From contig NZ_JAGHFM010000066.1 in NCBI RefSeq assembly GCF_017888745.1, positions 1 through 48,561 of the forward strand: a DNA stretch of 48,561 nucleotides, given 5' to 3'. This DNA is from Terrisporobacter sp. (GTDB lineage: Bacteria > Bacillota > Clostridia > Peptostreptococcales > Peptostreptococcaceae). The notes under the pieces were generated by a model. It searched no databases. It had not been told where the DNA came from and saw nothing but the letters and a program-made list of their open reading frames with translations. This document shows, piece by piece, positions 27,936-37,988 of this stretch. The stretch's first letter is position 1; each line of letters begins with the position of its first letter. The position numbers were made by a program, and so were the translations under genes.

Positions 27936-28169
27936 CTATAAGTCAAAATTTGAATATAATGCGACAAACGTTATATCGTTACTTTCAAAAGTATCCTCAT
28001 CGTCTATAGGAGTACATTCATAACCACCATACCCTATGTTGCTTAATTTTAATACTTCCTCTATATTGATAATATCACTATAAAAATCATCTATGTCAAA
28101 TATGACCACATCTTTATTTTCATCAAATTGTTTTAATTTATCAATTAAATCTTTAACTTTCATTAACAA
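27936..28169 (-). CDS. Hypothetical protein
   Basis: 77 aa; 'MKVKDLIDKLKQFDENKDVVIFD' phage family. Confidence 0.6.
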   Translation of the reverse strand: MLMKVKDLIDKLKQFDENKDVVIFDIDDFYSDIINIEEVLKLSNIGYGGYECTPIDDEDTFESNDITFVALYSNFDL

Positions 28170-28171
28170 TC

Positions 28172-28375
28172 CTACATTATATTAATTTTATATTTCATTA
28201 ATTTTATTTTTTTATAAAAATATACTAACTGCTCCCCAAAACCTTCGTGTATTTTTATACCATAAAGTTGAAATTTACAATCTGTAGGCATTATATTTGT
28301 TCTTTCTATAAAATCATTTAATCTTTCTTTAAAACGTACTAAATGTAGCTTTTCCATTTCTATTATATTCATCAT
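28172..28375 (-). CDS. Hypothetical protein, paralog of 30781..31023
   Basis: FKERLNDFIERTNIMPTD / FEEELSDFIEESDIYPNN. Confidence 0.5.
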   Translation of the reverse strand: MMNIIEMEKLHLVRFKERLNDFIERTNIMPTDCKFQLYGIKIHEGFGEQLVYFYKKIKLMKYKINIM

Positions 28376-28456
28376 TTTTACCCCTCCAATTTTATCTATA
28401 AGTTATTTTATTCCCTACTCGGTAATGATTTTTATCTTATGTCTTTATCTAATTTA

Positions 28457-28485
28457 ATAATAACCCTATTTTCATCAATTGTCAA
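28457..28485 (-). promoter_or_regulatory. Promoter TTGACA-N17-TATTAT
   Basis: Exact hexamers, 17-nt spacer; repeated 16-mer immediately upstream. Confidence 0.75.
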
Positions 28486-28564
28486 TAACAATTTTATTAA
28501 TTTTATATTTATTCTTCCTTTGTATTACCATAAAATATATTTATGCCGTTCACTTGATTATATC

Positions 28565-30445
28565 CTATATATAAAAAATACTATTGTCATCATCTGCACA
28601 TACAACCTTAGCACTGTTATTTTTCTTCCTTAATTCCTCTTCAGCCTTGTTTCTAAATTCATATTTTCCATCATCACTATGGTGTATAATTATCAGAGGA
28701 GTTCTAACTTGTGACATATACTTAATATTTTCTTCAGCCATAATATGGCTACTCCATGTTCTCATTTGATATACTTTGCATTTCTTTTTATATTCCAATC
28801 CTTCTATTTTAATCGTCTTATTATCGTCTCTTTGTATTTCTCTACCTATAGTTCCCTCACCACAATATCCCACAGTTATTATAGTAGAATCTCTATCTTC
28901 AACCATAGTTTTTAAATGATTTAAAATTCTTCCCTGTGTAAACATTCCTCCACCACTAAGAATTATTTTCTTATCTCTATTTAATGCTGTATTTAAACTT
29001 TTTTCATAATCATTTATATAAATAAAATTTTTCCAACTTAACACTTCTCTAAAATAGTCCTTTTCTTCATCTTTAAGTATACTTTGATATGCATTATTTA
29101 TTTGCAAGCATAATTTCCCATCTACATAAATAGGAATATCAAATGTAGGATCGTCTTTAAATGCTTCATATAAAAATATCTGCATATTTTGACTTCTACC
29201 TTGAGCAAAACATCCTATTAATATTCTCTTATTTTTATTTAATTCTTCTTTTATTAAATTTATAAGTTTAATTCTTTCTTTTTCAACTTCCTTTTTAGAC
29301 TTAAATCCTCTATCAAAGTTATTATATGTTGCTTCAAATATACTTACAGTTGATGAAGTTACTATTTCTTTGTCTTGTACGAATGGAGCTTTATTATAAT
29401 CAGAACCTAAATCAGATGTAATATGAATCTTTTTAATGTTACCACTTAATGTTTTAATATACAATACTAATTGACAACTACCTAATATATGTCCTGAATT
29501 TATAAATTTATAAGATACTCTATCATTAAGAACATGAACTTCATTCGTTGCTTTTTCAACAATATTATTCATAGTTAAATAAACATCGGATTCCGTATAC
29601 AAAGGTTCTATTTTATATTTCTTTTTATTCAATGCTTTTACATTTCTGTCCATTATGTATGAACCATCTAACAGTAAAGGTTCTAGTAGCTCTCTATTAT
29701 CATGAGTTGTAATTATTGGTATATTTATATGATTTGATACTAAAGAAGGTAATAAGCCAACATGGTCTATATGGGTATGCAGAACAAATGTTGCTTTTAT
29801 ATTATCATAACTAGTAACATTTTGAACTATTTCTTTATTATCTACATATTCTTCATATAGATTTTTACCACCTTGGCTCTGACCAAACTCAACCAAGAGT
29901 CTTTCATATTTATCATTCCCAATAGGATAACTTACCATAATTGAAGATGCCGTAACTTGTTTATTACTTTTTCCTACAAATTCAACTGCAACCTTATTTT
30001 TATTTTTCTTAGATATTATGTAATTGCTCTTTCTCTTTTTAGCATTTTTAACTAAATACATATTATTTTTTCTACAATCAAATGCGTCTTTACTTACAAA
30101 TGATACTTTCTCATCAGTATTTAGTATATAATTTTGAAGAGGAATTTCTTTATTTAATATTTTAGCAACAATACATTTAGTTTTCTTGTCCCAACGAATA
30201 TCTTTTACTAAGTCCACATCTTCAATATCTATTATGGCTTTTTCCTTAACTTCTTCTTGCATATCATCATATAGTATAATTTCAGCATGTTTATCATACT
30301 TTATTATTTCATTAGGATCTGTTTTACATCTAGAGTTATCATCCAAAACTACACCATAAAGTTTTTTCTGTTCACTATGCTTCTCACACAATCCTTTATA
30401 TGTTTTACCTTCTCTCCCACATACTTCACAGTATCTTTTATTCAA
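28565..30445 (-). CDS. MBL-fold beta-CASP nuclease (YSH1/CPSF-like) with N-terminal zinc ribbon and degenerate HNH-like domain
   Basis: 'HTHIDHVGLLPSL','GHILGSCQLVLY','TSDLGSD','GCFAQGRSQNMQIFLYEA','LSGGGMFTQGRILNHLK','GYCGEGTIGREIQ','RTWSSHIMAEENIKYM'; N-term CEVCG..., 'IDIEDVDLVKDIRW...LQNYILN...DAFDCRKNNMYLV'. Confidence 0.85.
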   Translation of the reverse strand: MNKRYCEVCGREGKTYKGLCEKHSEQKKLYGVVLDDNSRCKTDPNEIIKYDKHAEIILYDDMQEEVKEKAIIDIEDVDLVKDIRWDKKTKCIVAKILNKEIPLQNYILNTDEKVSFVSKDAFDCRKNNMYLVKNAKKRKSNYIISKKNKNKVAVEFVGKSNKQVTASSIMVSYPIGNDKYERLLVEFGQSQGGKNLYEEYVDNKEIVQNVTSYDNIKATFVLHTHIDHVGLLPSLVSNHINIPIITTHDNRELLEPLLLDGSYIMDRNVKALNKKKYKIEPLYTESDVYLTMNNIVEKATNEVHVLNDRVSYKFINSGHILGSCQLVLYIKTLSGNIKKIHITSDLGSDYNKAPFVQDKEIVTSSTVSIFEATYNNFDRGFKSKKEVEKERIKLINLIKEELNKNKRILIGCFAQGRSQNMQIFLYEAFKDDPTFDIPIYVDGKLCLQINNAYQSILKDEEKDYFREVLSWKNFIYINDYEKSLNTALNRDKKIILSGGGMFTQGRILNHLKTMVEDRDSTIITVGYCGEGTIGREIQRDDNKTIKIEGLEYKKKCKVYQMRTWSSHIMAEENIKYMSQVRTPLIIIHHSDDGKYEFRNKAEEELRKKNNSAKVVCADDDNSIFYI

Positions 30446-30447
30446 AT

Positions 30448-30693
30448 TTATCTTTCTCCTCTATTAATTATATTATCTATTCTATCTATAACTTTGAAAC
30501 AATAGTTAGTTTCAAATATTTCATCTACACAAAACAATATAGTCAATGGTGTTACCATTAACCACAATAAGAATAATATCCCATACAATATTCTTAAATT
30601 TGAATATATTGCCATGATTCCGAGTATAAAGACTAATATTAAATTGCATAAAAGCATAATTATACTCAATATTTTCATATTATTACCATTCAC
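30448..30693 (-). CDS. Small membrane protein
   Basis: Hydrophobic; GTG start overlapping upstream small ORF. Confidence 0.55.
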   Translation of the reverse strand: MNGNNMKILSIIMLLCNLILVFILGIMAIYSNLRILYGILFLLWLMVTPLTILFCVDEIFETNYCFKVIDRIDNIINRGER

Positions 30694-30780
30694 CCCTCTA
30701 TTTTATTAATTTTATATTTATATACATTAATAATATCGTCTATTGGAAATTCATTCAACTCAAAAAATTTAATTAAATAT

Positions 30781-31023
30781 TTATCTACATTCATATGACT
30801 CCTTATTGCAATAAAAGTAAAAATTCTCTTTACCCTCACCTTTTCTTAATTTTACCCCTTGAAATGATAAAGGTATTACTTTGCTACTATTCTGATATTC
30901 TATTTCTTGTATTTCTGCTATTAAATTTTCATACACATTTGAATCTATGACCACATTGTTAGGATATATGTCGCTTTCTTCTATAAAATCACTTAATTCT
31001 TCCTCAAACCATTCTATATACAT
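30781..31023 (-). CDS. Hypothetical protein
   Basis: 80 aa ORF. Confidence 0.5.
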   Translation of the reverse strand: MYIEWFEEELSDFIEESDIYPNNVVIDSNVYENLIAEIQEIEYQNSSKVIPLSFQGVKLRKGEGKENFYFYCNKESYECR

Positions 31024-31035
31024 AATTTACCTCAC

Positions 31036-32751
31036 TTATTTTTCTTTATATTCACCTATGAATTTTTTAATTCGTTCTTTAGCCATATCTATATAGTATT
31101 GTCTATCTAAATAGCTCGGACACTTTTTACCTACCACACTACCATTATATATAAAGCATTTTTCGGGAGTATCTGCAATTTTTTGAATACTTTCTGTGGT
31201 TTCTCCATCTTTATTTACTACATCTTTAACTTTAAATACTCCAGGTAAATCTTTTGTTGTAGCAAATGTTCTTAGAACCTTTTCATTTAATATCTTGTCA
31301 CCATACATTGCATACTTATATGTAGAACCTATTTTGCTTATTTTTTGAAATTCAATTAAATCTTCACATTCATTTATTGTTTTATCCACAGGAATATCAT
31401 TTACAAAATATTCTACTATTGCTTTATTTACTATTGGTAAATCATAATTTGTTTTAGATAATTTTTTTACATATGCCCCTTTACGCTCTAACTTTCCATT
31501 CTCAAATTCAAATATATAATTATTAACATCCTTTTGAACTATTCTTTTTATTAAATCATGTTCTAATGTAAATCCTGTCCTACATTCCCACTCATTACAT
31601 ACTTTTTTATATTCCTCGAATAGTGTTTTGTCTCTTAGTTTAACTATAATACCATCAGTATTTCCTTGAATTAATAATACGTCTTCTCCAAATTTCATTT
31701 CTATTTTTTCTAATAAATCAGTTAATAATAATTGACAGTTTATTGTTATTTCATTCGCACGTTTAGGATCGTACATTTTATTATATTTATCTTTACATAT
31801 TCCAAAAGTTGCATTAAGAATTATCTTATAAGGTGCTTGGCGTTCATCGTTGTTCCTTTTATATATTAGTCTTTGTTTTAATACATTTGAATATTTCTCA
31901 GGTTCTTCAACTGCCCTACTTAATAATCCATGATTTATCATTACATTTGGATAGAAGCTTGCCACATCTGAATGAACAATAAATCCATCGCTTTGATATT
32001 TCTTTATAGCTGAATGCATCCCACCAAAACCATATACACTTTCTAATCCCATAACATTTGTTTTTAATTGATTTTTAACTAATTTACCTTTATCATTCTC
32101 AACCTTATATGCTCTATTATCATTAAACCAATCCTGAATATATTTATATTTATTTAACTTGATACATTTGACAAATTCATATTCCATTTCATCATTTAAA
32201 CTATGAAGTCTTTTTGCTCCTAATACCTCAGTAGACAATTGAGCTTTAGTTTTATTAAAACTACCCATAGGTAATTTAAACTCTTTTATCATTCCAACAT
32301 GAGCATCAAAGTCGCTTTTGGTTGCTTCAAATACTTTAATAGTCTGTTGAACGTCATGTCTACAATATCTTATAGTTTCCTCTATTTCACTCTCAGTTAA
32401 TTTTCTATTTATATTAAATGGCACAGAACTTTCTTTTATATTCTCTCCCATGAAGCCTTCTAATTGCTTTAATGATGTGTTTAATAATAAAGTATCATAA
32501 TTATAAAATTCAATATTATTAAAATTCCTATTTATTTCAAATCCTTTTTTATTTTCTAGTATTAATTTATCATTGACTTCTTTTGGATTCATATCTAAGA
32601 TTAATGCTTTCATAATATTAACATCATATTGACGTGAATTATATCCAATCCATATATCATGTTTAAATTTGTTATATATTTTTAATAATTCATCTCTATC
32701 ATTGATTATTACTTTTTCTTGCTTTGTATAATAATCAATGATAACTACCAT
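31036..32751 (-). CDS. Family B DNA polymerase (main ORF; ExoI segment is in another frame upstream)
   Basis: 'GYNSRQYDVNIMKALI' (ExoII), 'YCRHDVQQTIKVF' (ExoIII), 'SDVASFYPNVMIN', 'YKIILNATFGICKDKYN', 'IQGNTDGIIVKL'. Confidence 0.85.
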   Translation of the reverse strand: MVVIIDYYTKQEKVIINDRDELLKIYNKFKHDIWIGYNSRQYDVNIMKALILDMNPKEVNDKLILENKKGFEINRNFNNIEFYNYDTLLLNTSLKQLEGFMGENIKESSVPFNINRKLTESEIEETIRYCRHDVQQTIKVFEATKSDFDAHVGMIKEFKLPMGSFNKTKAQLSTEVLGAKRLHSLNDEMEYEFVKCIKLNKYKYIQDWFNDNRAYKVENDKGKLVKNQLKTNVMGLESVYGFGGMHSAIKKYQSDGFIVHSDVASFYPNVMINHGLLSRAVEEPEKYSNVLKQRLIYKRNNDERQAPYKIILNATFGICKDKYNKMYDPKRANEITINCQLLLTDLLEKIEMKFGEDVLLIQGNTDGIIVKLRDKTLFEEYKKVCNEWECRTGFTLEHDLIKRIVQKDVNNYIFEFENGKLERKGAYVKKLSKTNYDLPIVNKAIVEYFVNDIPVDKTINECEDLIEFQKISKIGSTYKYAMYGDKILNEKVLRTFATTKDLPGVFKVKDVVNKDGETTESIQKIADTPEKCFIYNGSVVGKKCPSYLDRQYYIDMAKERIKKFIGEYKEK

Positions 32752-32756
32752 CCAAT

Positions 32757-32819
32757 CTAGTCAAACTGAAAAACTTCAAAGTCATAAAACAACATTCTTG
32801 TTTTTCTAGCCACAAGCAT
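32757..32819 (-). other. Out-of-frame N-terminal PolB fragment carrying ExoI motif
   Basis: MLVARKTRMLFYDFEVFQFD*; RBS GGAAAGGGGTG; 5 nt after its TAG the 32751 ATG starts. Confidence 0.75.
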
Positions 32820-32846
32820 CACCCCTTTCCATATGTAGTCATAATA

Positions 32847-33677
32847 TTATTTGTTTATATATTTACAGGTTTTATTATGACTACATAAATTATTACAAAA
32901 GAATTTATTTTTATAATTCGCCTTCCAATCATTTTTATCTATATCTAATTCTATTAATTTTATACTTGTTTCTATGTATTCTAAAAATTTTTCTTTATTT
33001 TCTTCATTATATGGAATTTCTAAAAAATATCGTTCATACTCATCTTCCTCATAAACCATAATATCTTTTCTTTCTTTGATTTTTCCAGTTTCAACATGTC
33101 TAGCATATTTAACCATATCAAAACAAGTTGTAATAATAGAATAATTAGGATATGCAGATTCCATACTCGTAGCATATAATATTAACTGATAACATTTTTT
33201 TATTAGGTTTTTCCCTGTAAATCCACTTTTACTTGATGTTTTATAATCGTAAATTTTAATTTCTTTTTTTTCATGATCTATTACTGCCAAATCTATATAA
33301 CCTCTAAAAGTGTGACCTTTCAATTCTATTTCAAAATAACTTTCAGACTTAACTTCTTTGTTCCCAAATTCTAATGGTTTAAATGATTTTAAATATAAAG
33401 ATATGTCTTCAAGGTAATTATTCTTTGACTTTTCAGTTGGAAAATTTAACTCATCAAGTGTTTCTAAAAATTCAATTTCATTATTCCATTTATTTAGTGC
33501 ATCTTCTTTAGATATCAATCCATGTTCTAAACTCTCCATTATCTCATGTAAAATTCCTCCTAATACACCATATGTACCATTTTCTCCTCGCTCATGCTTT
33601 ATATATGTCAAATAATATCCATAAGGACAATTTTCATAACTTCCTAATCTACTAAAACTATAAATTGTATTACTCAA
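32847..33677 (-). CDS. PD-(D/E)XK nuclease, Cas4/RecB-like
   Basis: 'SRLGSYENCPYGYYLTYI','GGILHEIMESL','GYIDLAVID..KIYDYKTSS', C-terminal CNNLCSHNKTCK. Confidence 0.85.
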   Translation of the reverse strand: MSNTIYSFSRLGSYENCPYGYYLTYIKHERGENGTYGVLGGILHEIMESLEHGLISKEDALNKWNNEIEFLETLDELNFPTEKSKNNYLEDISLYLKSFKPLEFGNKEVKSESYFEIELKGHTFRGYIDLAVIDHEKKEIKIYDYKTSSKSGFTGKNLIKKCYQLILYATSMESAYPNYSIITTCFDMVKYARHVETGKIKERKDIMVYEEDEYERYFLEIPYNEENKEKFLEYIETSIKLIELDIDKNDWKANYKNKFFCNNLCSHNKTCKYINK

Positions 33678-33685
33678 AACATCCC

Positions 33686-34699
33686 CTACCTTCCCATAAT
33701 AATATGACTATTAATTAGTTCATTCCATGCAACTAATCCTAAATCTGTTGGAGAACACTTAGAACCCTTTTTAATAATTTTATTTTTTTTATCTAATAAT
33801 ACCCCAATTTTAACATCATCTCTCATGAATAAGCATTCTCTTATATTAGATATTGCTGTTTTAATAACTTCAATATCCAATCCTTCATCGAAACACAATA
33901 TAAATTCTGTAACTTGCAACTTCAATAACTCTTCAATTTGATAATTATGAATGCTATTACCACCTAATGCAACAGAATTATGAATACCCATGCTATCTAA
34001 TTGCATTACTGATTTTTCTGATTCTAAAATATAAACTCGATTATTTCTAATGTATTCTTTATTTTGATATAAACCATATAAAAAGAATTGTTTTGGAAAT
34101 GCAATTAAAGGTAAATATTTATATTTTGTGGTTTCATCCTTGTTAATTCTTCCCATAACACCAACTACATTACCTTCAGAATTAAACCAAGGTATTGTTA
34201 TTCTTTCACTTTTATTATCATAACCTAAATTAAATTTAATTTGAGTTCCAGGAAGTATATTATCATTCAAAAATCGTTTATTCCAACATTGCTCATATTC
34301 CTTTAAAATATCACGAGAATATTCTTGAATTATATAATCATATTCAACATAAGTTTCATCAAAAAAACCATCAAATATTTCTGATTTTGATTCTATTTTA
34401 TTAATTTTTTTATCTATTATAAGTTTTATTATATTTATTACTTCTCCATATGTTAAATCGCTATGTTTACTAATTAAGCCAAATAAATCCCCTTTAAAAG
34501 CCAAGCTAAAATCATTTGATGTTAAGTGTTCATTTAATTTAATTCTTACTGTTGAATTATTATCTCCATCGGGTTTAGCACATCTAATTTCATAATCATG
34601 CTTATTAATATCTTTATACTTAAAATAATTTAATATTTTAAGTAGTACGTTATAATTATCTTTTAAATATAATTTAATACCATCTATCAATTTAAACAC
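33686..34699 (-). CDS. DnaG-like primase (TOPRIM)
   Basis: 'RITIPWFNSEGNVVGVMGR','VYILESEKSVMQLDSMGIHNSVALGG','EFILCFDEGLD'. Confidence 0.8.
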   Translation of the reverse strand: MFKLIDGIKLYLKDNYNVLLKILNYFKYKDINKHDYEIRCAKPDGDNNSTVRIKLNEHLTSNDFSLAFKGDLFGLISKHSDLTYGEVINIIKLIIDKKINKIESKSEIFDGFFDETYVEYDYIIQEYSRDILKEYEQCWNKRFLNDNILPGTQIKFNLGYDNKSERITIPWFNSEGNVVGVMGRINKDETTKYKYLPLIAFPKQFFLYGLYQNKEYIRNNRVYILESEKSVMQLDSMGIHNSVALGGNSIHNYQIEELLKLQVTEFILCFDEGLDIEVIKTAISNIRECLFMRDDVKIGVLLDKKNKIIKKGSKCSPTDLGLVAWNELINSHIIMGR

Positions 34700-36229
34700 C
34701 TACTTCTTCAAGTAGTTTTGATTAATAAATCCACGTTGAGGGTGACATAAACAAATCTCTTTAAATGTACCACTCCACCCATTATAAGATAATAAAACTG
34801 CTTCATTACTGTCCTCAAATGTTTGACAATCTCTCGCCTTTGTTATAAATGCTACCCTATAATTCCCATTAGGATCTAGTTCTATTTCTTTTTCTTCCCA
34901 CTTTCCATCGATTTTTTCTTTTCTATATGGATGTATATAATATTTGCTATTCTTATCTAGTTCAACTTTATATAAAGTTCTCATCATAAATAAGTTTTCA
35001 AGTATTTCATTTATTTGTTTTGCTCCAGCTAACATTGATAAGTCTAAAACTAAATTTCCAAAGTATTGTTGTGATAACTGTATTGCACAAAGACCTATCA
35101 AGTCATATGTTTTACACAACTTATAAACAGTTCTACTATCTTTGATTAAATCTTTATAACTAACCTCTCCATCTTTATCAAAATTTTGTTTAAAAGTATC
35201 ATAACATAGTACATCTATATTTTTGCTTAATGAATATTTTCTAACTAAACTTGCAGCTATTTCTATATCTGAATCTGGAGTAGAACATAATATTATATTG
35301 TCGGAAAATTTTTCATCATATATTTCTTTAGCCTTACGAACTATATTTTTTTCATCATCAAGTAAAGCTCCTGATTTTAATTTCCTTTTATTTATTCCTT
35401 TGTATTTCATAAAGTTGTTTATAATATATATGATAAAATTAGTGTAAAAATCATCAATCTCCATCTCGTTTGTTATTGCTAATACAGTTTGTCCTTTACT
35501 TGCCAAACTCAATATTATGTTACATAATATTGTTGTTTTACCTACATTTACAAATGCTCCAAACATAGATAATGTTTTTTTCTTTAATCCTAAAACTTCT
35601 TTTGATATATGTGGTAATAATGTTATATCTTCAACTTTGTCAAATAACACTCCTAATTTTCCACCTGTAAATAATCTTTCTAAATATTCATCGGGTATTT
35701 TACCAGTTGCCTCTTTCACTCCATTATTAATAGATGTCTCACATTTATTTAATATTCTTAAACTTAAAAATTTAACTATTTCATCACTTGTCATATGTTG
35801 AGATTTAAAAAATTCAAGATAAGATTCTCTTGTATTTCCTATTTCTCTAGGAGTTTCTAAATCTATTCCTTCTTCATCTACAAGTTTCATGAATAAATTT
35901 CTTTTACATAATTCATCCAAATATGATTGAAAGTTTTTTAAATCCACAGATTTCTTTAATTTCTCTATGGTTTTCATTCCACCATAATCTTTGTATTGTT
36001 GTATAACATCGTCTGAAGATGTTAACCTTATGTCTGTATCTGTAATTTCACAAATATTATTTCTTAGTAAGTTATTTAATATTCCGCAATAAAATTTACC
36101 TTCTGTAGATATAAAATCTGACTCTTTTATCTTGTATTCTTTCATTAACAAAATATCTTTAAAGAGACATCCTAAAACACAACCTTCTATGCTTTTTCTA
36201 CCTTTGAGTATTGATTCAGGATACTTCAA
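34700..36229 (-). CDS. DnaB-like replicative helicase
   Basis: N-terminal DnaB-like domain; 'LSMFGAFVNVGKTTILCNIILSLA','AITNEMEIDDF','LCAIQLSQQ'. Confidence 0.85.
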   Translation of the reverse strand: MKYPESILKGRKSIEGCVLGCLFKDILLMKEYKIKESDFISTEGKFYCGILNNLLRNNICEITDTDIRLTSSDDVIQQYKDYGGMKTIEKLKKSVDLKNFQSYLDELCKRNLFMKLVDEEGIDLETPREIGNTRESYLEFFKSQHMTSDEIVKFLSLRILNKCETSINNGVKEATGKIPDEYLERLFTGGKLGVLFDKVEDITLLPHISKEVLGLKKKTLSMFGAFVNVGKTTILCNIILSLASKGQTVLAITNEMEIDDFYTNFIIYIINNFMKYKGINKRKLKSGALLDDEKNIVRKAKEIYDEKFSDNIILCSTPDSDIEIAASLVRKYSLSKNIDVLCYDTFKQNFDKDGEVSYKDLIKDSRTVYKLCKTYDLIGLCAIQLSQQYFGNLVLDLSMLAGAKQINEILENLFMMRTLYKVELDKNSKYYIHPYRKEKIDGKWEEKEIELDPNGNYRVAFITKARDCQTFEDSNEAVLLSYNGWSGTFKEICLCHPQRGFINQNYLKK

Positions 36230-36240
36230 TGTCCCACCCC

Positions 36241-36774
36241 CTATAAGTTATTCAATATATCGTCTATAGATCTTTTTTTATCTTTTTTATTAATCTCTAT
36301 AATTTCAAAATCATCAAATGATGTAACAGAACTTTTATATGTGTTTTGTTTTACATTTAATAATTTGTATTTTTCAATGTTATTCTGAGCCATAGCAAAA
36401 AAATACTTTATTTTAGAATGTGTAGTCTCAAAATCCTTGGATTTCAAAACACTTTCAATAGCATGTTTATTTTCATTTATGTATTCATATATAATTTGGT
36501 CTCCAAATGTATCTCTTAAATCCTTATACATTTTAGAAAAGTATATATTTTTATCACTGTATAGTTCTAAAATTTCTCTAGTTGTTTGTCTTGCTAATTT
36601 CTCAATTTCTTTTAATCTCCTTTTATCTTCTCGTTGTTTTATTTGTTTCTTTTCACATTCCTCACTACAATAGTATTTGTACCTTACATCTAAAGATTTT
36701 GTAAGGTACTCAACTTTGTATGCATCTTGCTTTGCTATTTGCTTTTTACAATGTCTACATTTCACCATTTTCAA
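36241..36774 (-). CDS. TRASH/MYM-type zinc-finger protein
   Basis: CRHCKKQIAKQDAYKVEYLTKSLDVRYKYYCSEEC. Confidence 0.65.
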   Translation of the reverse strand: MKMVKCRHCKKQIAKQDAYKVEYLTKSLDVRYKYYCSEECEKKQIKQREDKRRLKEIEKLARQTTREILELYSDKNIYFSKMYKDLRDTFGDQIIYEYINENKHAIESVLKSKDFETTHSKIKYFFAMAQNNIEKYKLLNVKQNTYKSSVTSFDDFEIIEINKKDKKRSIDDILNNL

Positions 36775-36816
36775 TAATATACACCCCCATAATCAGAGGG
36801 AATTCCCTCATGACTA

Positions 36817-37908
36817 TTATTTATTAAGTTCATCTAATATATTTCTTAACTCTGAAGCCGTTAACTCTGTAAATTTACTTTTGCCTGCTGATTTTATACC
36901 CTTCATTAATATTGATTTTGCTGATTCTGTAGTGGCTTTAGATTTTATTTCCTTTCTTAAATCATCTATATTTGCATTCTCAGTTTCCTGATCTTTTTCT
37001 TCTAAGTCTTTTGCTGCCTTCTTAGCATCTTCAATTAATGTTTCCTTTTCTTTCTCTTCTAATTTCTTAAATTGATCTGTACTTATAGGTTTACTCATAG
37101 AATCTTTCATTCCATTTTTTAATATATCTATAAATTCTCGAGCATTATTTGATTGCTCAAATTCCATATATTCTGGCACTGCATCTTTAGCAAATCTACA
37201 TCCAGCATCTACATACGATGTTCCTCTAAAATATAATTTTCTTGTAGCAGAAGTCGTTTTTCCATCTACAACCTCTCTATCTATTAACCCTGTTAATACA
37301 ACATCAAATATATCTCCGAATATACCCTCATATGTATTCGGTAGGTTTGAAGTTAATGTCATATAACCTTCTGATTCCTCAAAACCTTTTTCTATTATAT
37401 TTTTAGTTTTTGTATGAGCTATTGCAAATATACCAAATCCTGCTTTATATAGTTCTGAAAAATATTCTTTTAGTAACTCTTTCACTTTTTCTTGACCTTT
37501 TCCGTACCCACCAAACGCTTTATTAATTGAATCACAAGGTTTTTGATTTGCTACAGTTGACAATCTACAGACTTCTTTTTCTATAATTGGCATTATTTCA
37601 TCTATAACATCAAATGCTACTATTTCTATCTCATGTTCCCCATTAACTTTACCTTGAATTAACCATTTTTTTAACTCCATAAAGTCTTTCCAAGTATCAA
37701 CATGAGTACAGTTTAAATTATCAAGAAGTGTGTATCCAATTTCATTTCCTATCCCTACTAATAATCCCTTTTCAGGATTACCATATTCCTCCAATATTAA
37801 ATCTCTAAAAAGAGTACTTTTCCCAAATTTCTTAACACTTCTTAAATATATTCTTAATTTATTTAAAGTTGTAACAGTTTTATTTATTTGAGGTTTAACA
37901 AAAGCCAT
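36817..37908 (-). CDS. RecA-fold ATPase (Sak4-like)
   Basis: 'IYLRSVKKFGKSTLFRDLI', 'IVAFDVIDEIMPI', 'GIFAIAHTKTKNI', acidic tail. Confidence 0.65.
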   Translation of the reverse strand: MAFVKPQINKTVTTLNKLRIYLRSVKKFGKSTLFRDLILEEYGNPEKGLLVGIGNEIGYTLLDNLNCTHVDTWKDFMELKKWLIQGKVNGEHEIEIVAFDVIDEIMPIIEKEVCRLSTVANQKPCDSINKAFGGYGKGQEKVKELLKEYFSELYKAGFGIFAIAHTKTKNIIEKGFEESEGYMTLTSNLPNTYEGIFGDIFDVVLTGLIDREVVDGKTTSATRKLYFRGTSYVDAGCRFAKDAVPEYMEFEQSNNAREFIDILKNGMKDSMSKPISTDQFKKLEEKEKETLIEDAKKAAKDLEEKDQETENANIDDLRKEIKSKATTESAKSILMKGIKSAGKSKFTELTASELRNILDELNK

Positions 37909-37988
37909 ATTATTAATCTCCTATATAGTAGTCACGACCAACTACTCCATTTTTCATTATTTATTTTATTAATTTTATAGTTAAAATT

